NCBI GenBank assembly: GCA_963170055.1
Contig: CAUJGJ010000214.1
Coordinates: forward strand, 26,001 to 90,000
Direction of reading: 5' to 3'
From: Halisarca cf. caerulea
Taxonomy: Eukaryota > Porifera > Demospongiae > Chondrillida > Halisarcidae
Length of the DNA stretch: 64,000 bases
The notes under the pieces were generated by a model. That model saw nothing but the letters and a program-made list of their open reading frames with translations. It searched no databases and had not been told where the DNA came from. The number at the start of each line of letters is the position of its first letter. The first letter of the stretch is position 1. The position numbers and the translations under genes are program-made. Below are positions 37,867-49,455 of this stretch, in pieces.

Positions 37867-38824
37867 TATTCATTGTCCGGCTAACCCAGACAGAAACATA
37901 GTCATATTTCATGATGAGAGTATCTTTTGCTCTAACGAAGATCAGACTACACAATGGGGCATGAAAGATGATCATTTTGTAAGACCCAAAAGTAAAGGCT
38001 GCGGCATCATGGTCTCTGATTTCATAACTGAAAAGGATGGTTATCTCAGGCTCACTGACGATGAATATCAATGTGCACGAGAAACTGCGCCAAATATCAA
38101 GAAAGAAGTGAGGCTTCTTCTTGAGTATGGAGAAAACAAAGAGGGATCATATTTCAACTCAGAAAAGTTCATTGCACAAATGGAAGATGCTGTCAGTATT
38201 GCCAAAGTCAAATACCCCAAAGAAGATGGTTACAATGTGTACTGGGTGTTTGACCACAGCTCATGCCATACTGCTTTCGCAAAGGATGCTCTTGTTGTGA
38301 CTGACATGAATGTCAAACCAGGTGGAGGGCAGCCAAAGTTACGAGACACAGTATACAAGGGAAAAGTGCAGAGGATGGTGTTCCCTGATGGTACAGCAAA
38401 AGGACTGAAAAGGGTATTGGAAGAGAGGGGAGTTAACACTAGAGGGATGAATCGACAAGACATGAAGGATGAACTTGCATCGCACAGTGATTTCAAAGAT
38501 GAACTAACAATTGTGGAAAGTTTTCTAAGGAGCAAAAGCCATGGATGTTTTTTTCTGCCGAAATTTCACTGCGAGCTAAATCCGATCAAAAGATGCTGGG
38601 GACAAGCGAAACGCTACACAAGAGCACATTGCAATTACACAATTCAGGGACTTAGGAGGATCATTCCAAAGGGTTTAGATTCTGTTACCTTGGAGAACAT
38701 CCAACATTTTTTCAGAAAGAGCCGAGAATACATGTATGACTATCTAGAAGGGCACGTTGCAGGACAAAAGTTGGAAGAGCAGATGATGACTTACAGGTCA
38801 CACAGACGGATTCGCAACAATTGA
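37826..38824 (+). pseudogene. DDE transposase catalytic half (IS630/Tc1-like)
   Basis: 332 codons carry a full set of candidate acidic residues: D30 in VIFHDES, D143 in VFDHSSCH and E250 in LPKFHCELNPIKRCWGQ. FHxELNPIE/K-x-xW around the last acid is typical of IS630/Tc1/mariner-fold enzymes that cut and join DNA during transposition. The upstream half lies in another frame (37249-37866), overlapping about 40 bp. The first codons up to about FASC are probably out-of-frame extension. It lies in an intron of the coiled-coil gene. Subfamily not assigned. Confidence 0.8.
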
Positions 38825-38907
38825 CAACTCACTAACGTATTATACATACATAATACACAAAAAATCATCTTGTTTGCTGTATTCTGCTCCACCTTCTTTA
38901 AAATCCC

Positions 38908-38910
<3 letters not shown>

Positions 38911-38947
<37 letters not shown>

Positions 38948-38952
38948 CGTGC

Positions 38953-39009
<57 letters not shown>

Positions 39010-39016
39010 CGTGCGT
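38911..39016. repeat. (GT)n microsatellite
   Basis: GT tract with GC interruptions, just after the transposase. Confidence 0.95.
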
Positions 39017-40057
39017 ACGCCGATATGTCTTAGTCTATACCCTTTGTCCTCCTTCCCTTAACTCTTGCGTTTAACTGCTATAGAGGCGGTGTACCTTAGC
39101 TGTCAAAAAATCACTCGTCTTGTCTCCCACCTGCCCTAAACTCTGGCAATAAGCATAATTCGAGGGGTTACGTCTTCATGAAGTTCATCTAGTCTCTGGA
39201 ATACTGCATACGCATTCTGTAAACTCATATGAATTTTAAACCATTGCATCTTTTCCGCACTGAGAAAATTCTTGCGGCGCTCTTCTCAGGCTAGGAGAAT
39301 CGCCTTCCGTCTACCCCACCATGACACTCCCCACGAGGCTCCTCGAAAGTATGGTGCTTTTCGGTGATCGCATTTGAGCTGTGGGAGGAGTTTGCGAACA
39401 GACAAATTTGGCTCTACTGAATTATATAAATATCTGGATTTGAATTATAATTGTTGCTACACACTGTTAGTATTTTAGTTTGATTTAATGAATTATTCAT
39501 ATTCGCCTTTATGCACCTTACTTTGAAGGAATCAAAATGCCTGGAAATTGTAAAAATCTCACATTGTCTCTTCATTTCATGAAAGCACTGTATGTTGACT
39601 GTTGTTACTGTTAGTTTCAAGAGCACTGACTTTCCAGGTCATGAGGAGTTAAACATTGACAAATTCAACAAAAAGCAACTGGAAATTGACATTCTGGATA
39701 AAAATCCATAAAAACTCTTCATTTTTTTATTCAGACTATGTAAAAAAGGCTGCTAGCAGGTTAAAACTGGCAAAAAGTATCTTGAAGTTCCTTACCATGT
39801 TACTAAAAGAAAAGGAGATATGCAGCCATTTTCCCGATTACATCATATACCGTCGTCACGGTTACCATGGCAACTTTTGAATAGCTAAAAGGTCGCATTA
39901 CCTTCCTAGTTTCCTTTACTAAAACACCATCCCTCCACCTGTGAGCACTGCATAAGGGTAGCTCATCCAACAAAGTATATAAAATAGTACATTTTATGAA
40001 GTTTATGCCTGATTGCACTATATATGCCATACAGCCCTCGCGCCTATGTCTTAACCA
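39017..40057. other. Intron sequence, no gene seen
   Basis: No supported exon or transposon end. The right end of any element carrying the transposase should lie near here but was not found. Confidence 0.4.
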
Positions 40058-40958
40058 TGCAGGTATGTTATGTCCGATTTCTGGACATAAAACAAAATAG
40101 TGGATGTCTTCGAGGTACTATGATTTTTCGTTTCGATCTTCGTTCAAATGTAACAGACTTTCTGAAAATAGCGAAGATGGTATCTGCCATATATATACTT
40201 GGCTTTAAAAGCAACAAAAGCTAGTTTTAACCTTGTGAGTTGCGTGTGGTTAGCACCATATGGAAATATTTCAAAAGGCAAAAAGGCAGTGGTTATGATC
40301 TCGGTTTTTGGACACGAAAGTAGGTTCAAAAGAAAGCACAGATTGAAAACTTACTAAATCGAATCTTGGGTGATGATGCTCCGCTCCACGGCTGTTATGT
40401 ATTGGGGTTTCTGCCCGAAAACAAGGTTCCCGTTTACAAGACGTTGGACATAAACCGAGAGGAACAATGCACATTGCCCCAAGATTCGATTCTGAGGGTT
40501 TGGTTCCTTAGTAATAACATATCGCAGTTTCAAAGCCGGAAGCCGAGATTTCTACCACCGCCTTTTTTGATGAAATTTTCTCGTCCAACATAGCTGCCTT
40601 TCCAGGCTGAGTCATGTGTCGTCACATGTTCTTTCTCGTATACTCGTGTATACATTAAAAGGACACTGCCACCAAAATATAAGTGGCCTTTAAATTAAAG
40701 TAATCATCATGAAACCCTTGCTGGCGAAGTCCCAGTTGTGAAATCATTGTTGTTCGTGAGATAGAGCTCTCTGAACTTCTGTTTTGGAAGCCATTTTCGG
40801 AAAATGACGCCATTGTGGTGTGACGTCACTGGCATGAAAGTTGGCATAGAATCGTCGATTTGTGTACATAGTACGTACTCACGTTCGCCATGAAAACGTC
40901 TCTGCAGCTGCTCCAGTAAATGTCAACCGTCTCCTAAGTTTTGGAGAACACCTGAATC

Positions 40959-41126
40959 ATGCCGTGCTGCATGGCCTTCGGCTGCAAGAACGACAACAAG
41001 GACTGCAAGCACAGCATCAGTTTCTTCAAGCTACCGCTGAAATACCCCACTCGTCTTCAAGTCTGGCTGGCCAAGCTACGGCTCGAAGACATTCCAATCA
41101 GAGAAATTAGCCGTGTGTGCTTGTAA
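40959..41126 (+). pseudogene. THAP zinc-finger N-terminal fragment
   Basis: A 55-codon frame starts MPCCMAFGCKNDN and continues HSISFFKLPLKYP and VWLAKL. It shows the first CxxxxC pair of a THAP domain, the following SFFxLP and the conserved tryptophan (residue 36). It stops before the second C-x2-H pair, so the zinc site is incomplete. THAP domains bind DNA and occur in animal regulators and P-type transposases. Here it is either a captured exon or a decayed element exon; I did not find a downstream partner. Confidence 0.65.
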
Positions 41127-41475
41127 AATTTCTCAGTGGATTGTTTTGAACAGGTTTTGAAGAGCGAATTGATTCCTTGAACCAAGCCAAAGCGCAGAAG
41201 TGTACATGTGCATGCATGCCTTTAAATCTTTCGCTTAACTTATTTATTGGTTCATGCAGACACATTTCGCACTATACTACAGTGCACAAAAGCAAGTAAA
41301 TAAATAATTATAGTTTCAGTCAATCTTCTTGGGCCTCCTGGAATCCAGTGTATTGGCCCTATTCTTCTGGGTACTCGTGCCTAATTCGACTCGCTGCACA
41401 GGCAGGAATGACCCTCCAAACAGAGCGACTGAGTCATGTATGTATCCACAAGGTGAACTGACGATAAGCTGCAAG

Positions 41476-41676
41476 TCACAAAGTCCACTGTGGCACAAGA
41501 ACATCGAAGTCTTCAAAGCGCACGTTTCGCATGGCTACTAAAGCAGTTTGCAGCACTTCTGGGTCCAGACAAACTACAACGAAGCTGAGATGGTCTGTGA
41601 TACATACGTAAGGTCCAATTATCTGGGAAATTTCAGGCACTTCTTGGCAGCAGACACTCTCCATCTCCATAGTCAT
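41476..41676 (-). pseudogene. P2X7-type C-terminal domain fragment
   Basis: The 66-codon frame contains ESVCCQEV, then VCITDHLSF, VVCLDPEVLQTAL. The order CC...CIT.H..F..VCL...VL resembles the cysteine-rich C-terminal domain of P2X7 receptors, which also occurs alone or fused to other domains in invertebrates. Similarity fades after about residue 50 and the later conserved part is missing. Diverged and probably dead. The assignment is by motif order only. Confidence 0.45.
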
Positions 41677-42280
41677 TGTAGGACAGTTTCACATGATCAC
41701 CACCTGTTGTGACCACTTCTGACATCTGAAAGCTCAGTGCGCCCTTGTTCCTGCCTGTCATGTTCATTTCCAAGCCTTTTGCAAACGCTTTACAGTTCTT
41801 CGTTGGTCATTAAAGGCTCGAAGAGGTACGGTTCTACACGGTGCGCCATAGTAATTCCTGTTCACTTTACGCCAGTGACGTCATCAACATGGCTACCCAA
41901 ACCGAGGTTTTACCATCTTTGGAGTAGAATTTCTCCCAAACGGTAATATGCACGAAGCTTTTACAGCAACCTGATTAGTTTTACACCATTCACTACATTT
42001 TGAGCCCCATTTGTTTTTTGGTGGCAGTGTCCCTTTAAGCTTGCGCATGACATCATCACCAAAACAAACTACAGGCGCATGACAAACCCACGCTTCACCC
42101 GCAATAATGAAATTCATTACATGAACCCAGATAACGTCACGCTTATGGCTGGATTGGGACATAACACACCTGCGCACTATAAATAGAAATCAATGAAGTA
42201 TATATTATGATATGGTAAGGCAAAGACAAGCTTTTAATGCATGTCAACATAGCAAGTAAATCAAAAACCATGCAATCTTA

Positions 42281-42835
42281 CTAGACTCTTTGAAAGGTAG
42301 CCTGCCTACAGTTCTTAGCTTTGGCTACATGGATTGCCCTAATGACAGTCCACAGAGAGCTATAATCCTGCTCTGTGAAGCCATCATGGCTTTCCAGAGT
42401 GGTAAGGAGGCACTGACATACTGAAATCGCGACTGACAATGAATATGGCTGAATGGGAGGTGGGCTTTCCTCACTGTTATCCTCACTCTCCTGATCTTCA
42501 TTGGATGCTTCACAGTAGCTGTCCCTTCAACAAGTCTTATATCTTCATCTGTCATTGGTTCTCCAGTTACATTTCCTACTGCATGTTAAGGTATAGTCAT
42601 CAAGGGATAAAGGGTTGCCAATGGAAGCAGTTCCCACTAATTGTGACAGCTCTCTCTGTGCTTCTTGCTGGGGATTAGGATCAACTGGTTGCGATGGGTT
42701 GGGATTGTTGGTTGGCATGATCCCAACATGTGTGAAACAACTAAAAATTGTGTGTTTGGTGACCATTGCCCCAGCATCTTTGACAAAGTAGACAGCCTGT
42801 TTTAGGTTGAATTTTTGGACTAAGACTAAAAGCCT
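42281..42835 (-). pseudogene. pogo/Tigger-like transposase C-terminal remnant
   Basis: Reading the - strand in pieces: FNLKQAVYFVKDAGAMVTKH then TIFSCFTHVGIMP, then LSQLVGTASIGNPLSLDDY, then (frame change) EPMTDEDIRLVEG, then (frame change) EDQESEDNSEESPPPIQPY and LLTTLESHDGFTEQDYSSLW to a stop at 42281. The order (helical segment, TIxxCFxHxGI, acidic run, proline run, helix) matches the C-terminal tail of Tigger/jerky-type DDE transposases. At least two frameshifts and loss of the catalytic core show a dead remnant. It lies outside the TTAA element. Confidence 0.55.
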
Positions 42836-43433
42836 GTGTCATTTCTCCATTATTCTTACTAGAGATATAAATTGTCCCATGCTTAGCCTACCAAGTTGAA
42901 GGCTATAAGAGGCCTGATAATGGTATGGCCTGGTATGCTCTCAAGGCCCTGTAGTAACTAGTTCTTATTAATTCATTACACTATTTCACATATTAATACT
43001 CATTCAATGACATCGAGTCACTCCAGGTCATTGCTTTTACCACTACTGCTTCTTTGTAAGGGGCTTAACTTGATTTTTGTCATGCGTACATTGTTCTAGG
43101 CAAACTTCATTTAATTTAATTATTGATCACTACTACTTGTACAGCAGCTACATTTAGTAGTTATACTGTAATTATAATTTTTGTCACTATTTTGAATTGT
43201 AACTTGTCCAGAATGTAGTAAATTATGCTTGACTTTTAAAAATTTTCGGGGGGAGGATGCCCTCTAACCACCCCTATACAAATTCACTTTTATGGGCCAG
43301 CACCCCCCTTTACAGATTCCTGGATCCACTCCTGACTTGGCATGTTCTGTCTTCTAATGTTAATTGATTTCATGGGAATCCTTAGGGATCTTCTATTCAG
43401 GCAAAATTAATTCATAATGTGTTCGCAGGTATG
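42836..43433. other. Intron sequence, no gene seen
   Basis: AT-rich with short C runs; no exon and no transposon terminus identified. Confidence 0.4.
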
Positions 43434-44442
43434 TTATGGCAGAATTGAGGCTAAAGGGGGGGGGGGGCGTTTGTGGTTTAACAAGGTATGCTATTAAATT
43501 ATTATGCCTCAGACAGTTTATCATGGTCTGGCCATGTGACCACAGCTTAAACACGACTACAGTACCACCCGCTTATTATACCACCTGATATTAGGCCAAA
43601 CCGCTTAAAATACCATAATTTCCTGGCACGAATTCATTAGTATGGCAGAAGTATGCATATATTAGGTCAACCGCTGAATCCGCCATCCGGCATGTTCTTT
43701 GTGCGCCAATTTAGTACGCGAAAGGTTACACTTAATAGGCCAAGTCCACGTTTGGAGTTTAGAGAATTCTTTAGAAAGTGTTTCTTGGCACAAGAGGCTT
43801 AATGTGGACTAGTAAACATAGCAAGGTTTCAACTGTGGCTCTAAAACGTGTTTGAAAAGGACCTAATCGTGAACAACAAGGGATTTGATCGTGAATACTT
43901 TTTAAAGCAAGTTGGACCTCAGTTAAGATTACTAAGCGAGTAATAGGTAATGTTTTCCACAAAATAGCTATTTGGAGATCCCTTGAAGCCCATCAGTTGA
44001 GGTCAAGCTTGCTGTTGTAGAAGCATGAGTGATTTCAACATTGCAAGTGAAGAAGGCATCATTACCAATGCTATCATAGTGGACAGGACAAAAGGAAAGA
44101 CTTTTCAGAGACTTTGCAACTTTGTATAGTCTATAATATGTACCGTGTTCATTTTAAGTTATTATTCTGTATATACAGCGTATTTGTGCAATAATTCCTG
44201 TGTTGATTAATTATGTAATGTTCCCATATAATGCAATGTGTAACGTAGAACAATCAAATGAACTGTATAAATGCATTACGAAGTTAAATGGTTATAAGGC
44301 CAAAATGATTAATAGGCCAAAAATCACCGCAAACCAATTGTGGCCTATTAAGCAGGTGGCACTGTATTATGTCATTATAGGCTGAAACACGCGAGTATTT
44401 GAAGAGTTAATTTGCCTCTGTGGACATGTGATATCATGCGCA
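43434..44442. mobile_element. Truncated CGCAGG-family MITE split by a pogo-like MITE
   Basis: Starts CGCAGGTATGTTATGGCAG and matches 47874-48070, but is split at 43560-44364 and cut off near 44442 where another family copy begins. Confidence 0.6.
43560..44364. mobile_element. pogo-like MITE, TA target, empty site known
   Basis: Ends CAGTACCACCCGCTTA and TTAAGCAGGTGGCACTG, flanked by TA on both sides. The sibling repeat near 47985-48005 reads through the site without it. No intact transposase frame. pogo-type is inferred from the CAGT ends and TA target. Confidence 0.75.
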
Positions 44443-45067
44443 GGTAGGTTATGTGCTCACCAAGCAGTAAGGGGGCGTTTCTGTGGCTTCACACAATGTA
44501 ATCAATTTGCATCTCATTATCAAGCTGTGATCAGGTGCAGATTGCGTGACTATTAAAGATGCAATTTGATTATCTAGCAAGGCTAGTAGAATAAGCGCAT
44601 ATTTTAGTTCCAAAGACTTCAGTTCCGTATTTTATTTGATATTTTTCCGCACACCTGATCCCCTTGCCAAATTGTGCTTCAAATTGACCACAGCCTTTTC
44701 TGTACGAAAATCCGTATACTTTTGTTACGATGAGTTACAGATAAAAGTCACTTGACGTCTGTGTGACCACGAAGGGAAGGCGAGTGCTTTAGGCGACCAG
44801 TTCTAAATGGTACGCTTTAGCTTTGTAAGTTTGTACACTTGTTAACAAAAGATAAGACTAGCTTTTCACCGTGGGGATTATGATAGCTCCTACCTTTCGT
44901 TTTATATGCATGTGTTTGTAATATTCTTCTCTCCAAAAACTACAAAAAGCTGTACATCTCAGGAACAAAGAAGTATGTCAAAATCCCCCACGGATTAGAA
45001 GTTGTAATTTAAAAAATAAGCGAAATTTTCACACCTCCGCATTAGCGCGGACATGCCCCACATGCGC
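44443..45067. repeat. Truncated CGCAGG copy followed by a type-d scrap
   Basis: Begins CGCAGGTAGGTTATGTGC; no matching right end. The tail at about 44870-45067 ends GGACATGCCCCACATGCG and matches the GCATG family type d. Confidence 0.5.
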
Positions 45068-45270
45068 ATGCTTATCCTGTGGCCATGCAGTTATAAATAC
45101 CCTTGTGTTGAATTATAGTTCGATGTGTCAGAATACAGACTCTGAGGTTTTCATGCACAATGTTTTTGAATATACAATCATTATGTTTGTGAATCCTGTC
45201 CTTCACATACATATAATGACCAGACTGAGTATATAAGATTTACCAGATCATAATTCTTATTACATTCAAG

Positions 45271-45429
45271 AGTGACTGTCAAAAAGCCCTCATGGCAGGG
45301 CGGAATGCATATATGCAAAGGGAAAGGACATTGGAGGAACTTCGCAAGGAATCCATGTGTAAAAGCCACGAAAAGAAATGCCAAGACAAATTGATTAATC
45401 TGTTAGCTGATCATGAATTGGTTCTGCAG
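45271..45429 (+). CDS. Coiled-coil gene exon 13
   Basis: The acceptor tacattcaag precedes 45271 and the donor gtatgt follows 45429. The 53 residues include RERTLEELRKESMCKSHEKK and end LLADHELVLQ. Phase 0. It lies alone between a 9.6-kb and a 12.4-kb intron. Confidence 0.75.
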
Positions 45430-45679
45430 GTATGTAGTACATGTTTTGTGCAATGTATATATACTACTGCATATCCTTCTTCTCTAAATTTATGTAAGGG
45501 ACGTTTTGGCAGGATATACTGCATGGTTTGCATTTTATGATAAAGTTCTTTTTGTCGTACGGGGGACTGTTCATGCAAAAATGTATATTCGTGTAGTTCG
45601 CACAAATTGTTCAGGAAGTGCAAAAACGCAAATATGCAGAAGTAGTGGTAAACATTGCAAAATGGCTCGGAAGTGTGTG

Positions 45680-47407
45680 CGCAGGTGAGTTATGTGCATT
45701 ATGCACATAAAACAAAATGGCGGCGGATAAACTTTACCGTAAATACACCCCATTTTTTCTTTCCTGTTTCGTTGTATGAGCAAAACGAAGGTACTGTACA
45801 ATACTTTTACATTACAATTGTGCATTTCTACACTCAAAACATTCTCAAAGATCTTATTCAGGGAATAAATTGGCAGATTCTAAAGTATATGAAAACAACT
45901 TCTTTCCAAAAGGCGGTCTACTTAACGGCAGCACTGTGATACGATTTCTACTTCGAAGGGTTCCTACGAAAGGTAACTAACTTTTCACTGTATGGCTTCT
46001 AGAAATTCGTCTTTGTTCCTGTTATGTGCACATTTTTATAGTTTTCGAGAAGACACAAATACAAAAACACGTGCACATAAAACAAACGGAACAATGTATC
46101 AATAGGCCATACAGTGAAAACTTAGTATTGCCCTTTGTCGACAACCTTGTAAAGTTTCAGAGCTACAAAGCACCACTGAGTAGACTGCCTTTTGCAAAGA
46201 AAATTAGTCCTCGATCTTTTGTCATCTTCCACCTAAGTCACACCAATGTCAGGTGACTTCACTCACGATGTTGCAATACATTCTACTGCGAAGGGTTCCT
46301 ACGAATGGCAGTTAGCTTTTTTCCACTTCGGCTTTCGATTTTCTTGTTTGTTCTGGCGATTTTAAGCTTTTGGAAGATTTAGAAAGAACAAAACAAGAAG
46401 AAGACAAATTATCCAGTCCGGGTTCACGCAGTCTGCACATGACCAACCCACGCAAAATTAGCAAATGTGACAATTTTTTAATAACATTCCTGTAAAACCA
46501 CAAAACACCCCCTTTCTGACTGAGTTTGCACATAACCTACGCAGGTATGTTATGTCCGATTTATGGACATAAAACAAAATGGCGTCGTCTTCGTGGTCCT
46601 TCAAATATTCGTCTTGTTTTCTGTTTGAATACAAGTAGATGTTCTAAAAATGCCTTTTACCGTATGTACAACATATATGCTTAGTATCTGAATCGCTAAA
46701 AAGACAATAGGACTAACATAAGTTACGTATGCCGAGTTTTCTTTTACCATATCGAAAAAAGTGAAAATGCCAAATTCCGGTGGTTAAGATCCGGGCTTTT
46801 GCTCACAAAACTAGGTTCAAACGAAAGCACAGATTGAAATCTTACTAAATCGAATCTTGCATCTTGCACCTCCTTGTTCAGGGTTTTCTGTTGAAAAAGA
46901 AGGTCCTCAGCTACAAGACGCTGGGCATAAAAGGAATGAGACGATGTACAAAGTCGCAAGATTCGATTTGGGAGGTTTGGTCCTTTAGGAACAGCTTATT
47001 AAAGTTTCAAAGCCAAACTCAGAGATCTCTACCACCGGAATTTTTGTTAAAGTTTTCCTATCAAACTTTACTGCTCGGTAGGTTGACATCACATGCAGTC
47101 ACGTGGTTAGATTACGTCATACCAAGCAAGACGGCCGCGAGAACTGGCAGTATAGATGCTTAACAAATTTTAATACGAACGAAATCGTCTTTAGAGAAGT
47201 TTAGAACAAGATTAGCAATGAAAGAACACCTTTGGACCTCTGATTTTGAAGTATTTTACTTTGTTCAAGGCGTTTAGCGTTGAAATCATGTGAACCTTGC
47301 GTGAAATTCCTTCTAATGTAAACAAAGTAATTGTTATGTAAACAATTCTGCTTTACCATAAACAATCCTCCCAGTTTTCGGACATAACCTACCTGCGTGA
47401 ACCTGCG
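45680..47407. mobile_element. CGCAGG-family MITE with a sibling inserted in its own TIR
   Basis: Begins CGCAGGTGAGTTATGTGC after TG; its right terminus CACATAACCTA/ACCTGCG before TG is split by the family member at 46540-47397. Confidence 0.65.
46540..47397. mobile_element. CGCAGG-family MITE nested in a sibling
   Basis: CGCAGGTATGTTATGTCC at the left, GGACATAACCTACCTGCG at the right, about 858 bp. Inserted at the TA within the right terminal repeat of the outer copy. Confidence 0.7.
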
Positions 47408-47873
47408 TGTAGCGAGCACGAGGCGAATACCTGTATCTTGTCGGCGAGGAATTGCTCTTTCTTTTTGTGTTTGTTGCTTGTTCATACAACTTTCGGTGGT
47501 CTAGTTATGGTTAATAATGTTCCTCTTATCTATCGACAAAATGTTAGAGGTACTGCAAAAGAAGTTTGAAGAAGCTTTAAGGTGGCGGGTCAGGCGCCAT
47601 TTGCACTAAACATGAATATCATTACGGAGAAATATATATCATTACGCATTATCCTCAATAGGACTTTCCCGTATGTTCCTTTTTTAGGTGGCTTGTGTTT
47701 TTTGACGCTTTGTTCACTGAAAACTAGCTCTTGGCCATTAAATTTGTACTTAATCTATCCGTCATAAACCATATTTTCATCGTACGTTGCAAAACTGGAA
47801 GAAAGGTAAATGATGCATACTTCACAGTGAAAGACAGTTTAACTTAGTGTGTGTTCCAAGTTGCGCAGGTACG
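47408..47873. other. Intron sequence, no gene seen
   Basis: No exon and no recognisable element ends. Confidence 0.4.
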
Positions 47874-48629
47874 TTATGGCAGAATTGAGGCTACGTTCTG
47901 TGGTTTGACAAGGTATGCGATTAGATTCTTACACTTGAGACAGTTTATCACGGTCTGGCCATGTGACCACAGCTTAAATATGACTATTATATGTCATTAT
48001 AGGCTGAAACGCACGAGTATTTGAAGAGTTTGCCTCTGTGGACATGTGATATACATGTGGCAAAGGCCTATTAGAGAAGCACTCCAGTCCACAGAGATTT
48101 ATGGCGAAAAAGGTGCGAGTTTAGATCTCCACATAGATAATTAGAACTTGGTCAGATTATTGCTAAAGGACTGAACTTCAAATTTTGATTTGGGGAAGAT
48201 TGTCGGTCCATCTGCTCACTTTATGCGCAGCCATTTGTTGCTATAGTCGTTCTTTTCGATCAGAAATCCCTGGACATAACAGCCGTGGAATGGAGTAGCG
48301 TTTTCCCCAAATCAGAAAAGTAAGATTTGGACGTGTTCTGTCTTCTAAATTCACTTGCCTGTTTAAATTCAGATGTCTTGACCCTTGCCTTTTGCGTTTT
48401 TTGCCTAATTTAGTATGGTTAAAAATCGACCATGTACAACATGTACAATATGTTTTTGGCTCTTAAAATTACATATGAACAATATACGAATGTTTGAAAT
48501 ACTATCTAGATGCGTTTTTGAGTCTTTCCACCTTCAGGAAGAGAAAACAAGGCATTTTATACAAGCCATTCGAAAGTGGCAGCCATCTTGTTCTTTTTTT
48601 GGCAAAAAGTACCATTATACATACCTGCG
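47874..48629. mobile_element. CGCAGG-family MITE, TG duplication
   Basis: CGCAGGTACGTTATGGC at the left and ATTATACATACCTGCG at the right, with TG on both sides. Holds the empty site for the pogo-like MITE at 43560. Confidence 0.7.
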
Positions 48630-48879
48630 TGATACCTAGCTAAATTCGACTGGAAATCAAACAGTCTTGAAAGAAATTAACTGTCTACTCATGCTCCAGC
48701 AATTTAATTTAAGAATCTTAACAAATTGAATCTTAATAGTACCCGATGTAGACTTATAGCCATGGATCAATACAAGGAATGGAGAATCATCTGAATTACG
48801 TTGTTCCTAGAGCAGGGTTTGTTTCAGGAAGTGGAATATTTGCAATTTTCGACAGCTATTAAAGCCATGGCAGCTACTC

Positions 48880-49455
48880 GCATGTGGGACATGTCCATTC
48901 GCACTTGAATGGCTTCCGAAAGTCGGCGATTTGGTTGCTAACAAATTCGCTTTTTCTCTATTATGCGTATCAGAAATGGCAAGCAAGGACATTTAGACTG
49001 TATGAACACATTTAAGCTATTTTTCAACCAAATTTTCCGTCAATCGTTCGAATACTCGCCGCTTTTCCGAGCAGCTATAGTTAGCAGTTATTCCTCTCAA
49101 GTAAATCGAAACTTTGGCCTAGAGACACAGAATATGGACTAAACTGTCCCTAATAAGGCTAACCAATATTCTACCGATGGGGATTTTGTTTACTGAAATA
49201 GTTTTCAAGATAATCAACAAATACTAAAAATGTACTAAAATAACCAGCAACAACTCTTTGGAAACTTGCGGCATCAAAATCCCTATCGGTGAAAAGTTGA
49301 AGCGTCCGATATAGATTACAGTAAAACACTCAGAAGCTTCCTACGTTGATCCGCTGATTTACTTGACGACATGGCATTTTGCAAGAAGGATTCGCTTAGC
49401 TAAGGGCCAATTATCACATGATAGTCATGTGATATGAGCTGTGACGTAATCGCAC
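48880..49455. mobile_element. GCATG-family MITE, type b, inverted
   Basis: Begins GCATGTGGGACATGTCC; matches 28792-29380 in reverse. It abuts a type-c element directly. Confidence 0.65.

Larger units (their letters stand above)
40655..42038. mobile_element. TTAA element with THAP and P2X7-like fragments
   Basis: TTAA plus AAGGACACTGCCACC at the left and GGTGGCAGTGTCCCT plus TTAA at the right, about 1.38 kb. The TTAA target suggests piggyBac-type mobilisation. No transposase is seen. It contains a THAP zinc-finger start on the + strand and a P2X7-like cysteine-rich piece on the - strand. Confidence 0.7.
40058..42174. mobile_element. CGCAGG-family MITE split by a TTAA element
   Basis: Begins TGCAGGTATGTTATGTCCG and ends GGACATAACACACCTGCG. 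Bases 40655-42038 are a later insertion. Confidence 0.65.

Noticed and set aside
39638..39711. Acceptor-like ttccag followed by a frame reading HEELNIDKFNKKQLEIDIL
   Set aside because: It requires a phase other than 0, has no donor before its stop, and would break the joined frame of the coiled-coil gene.
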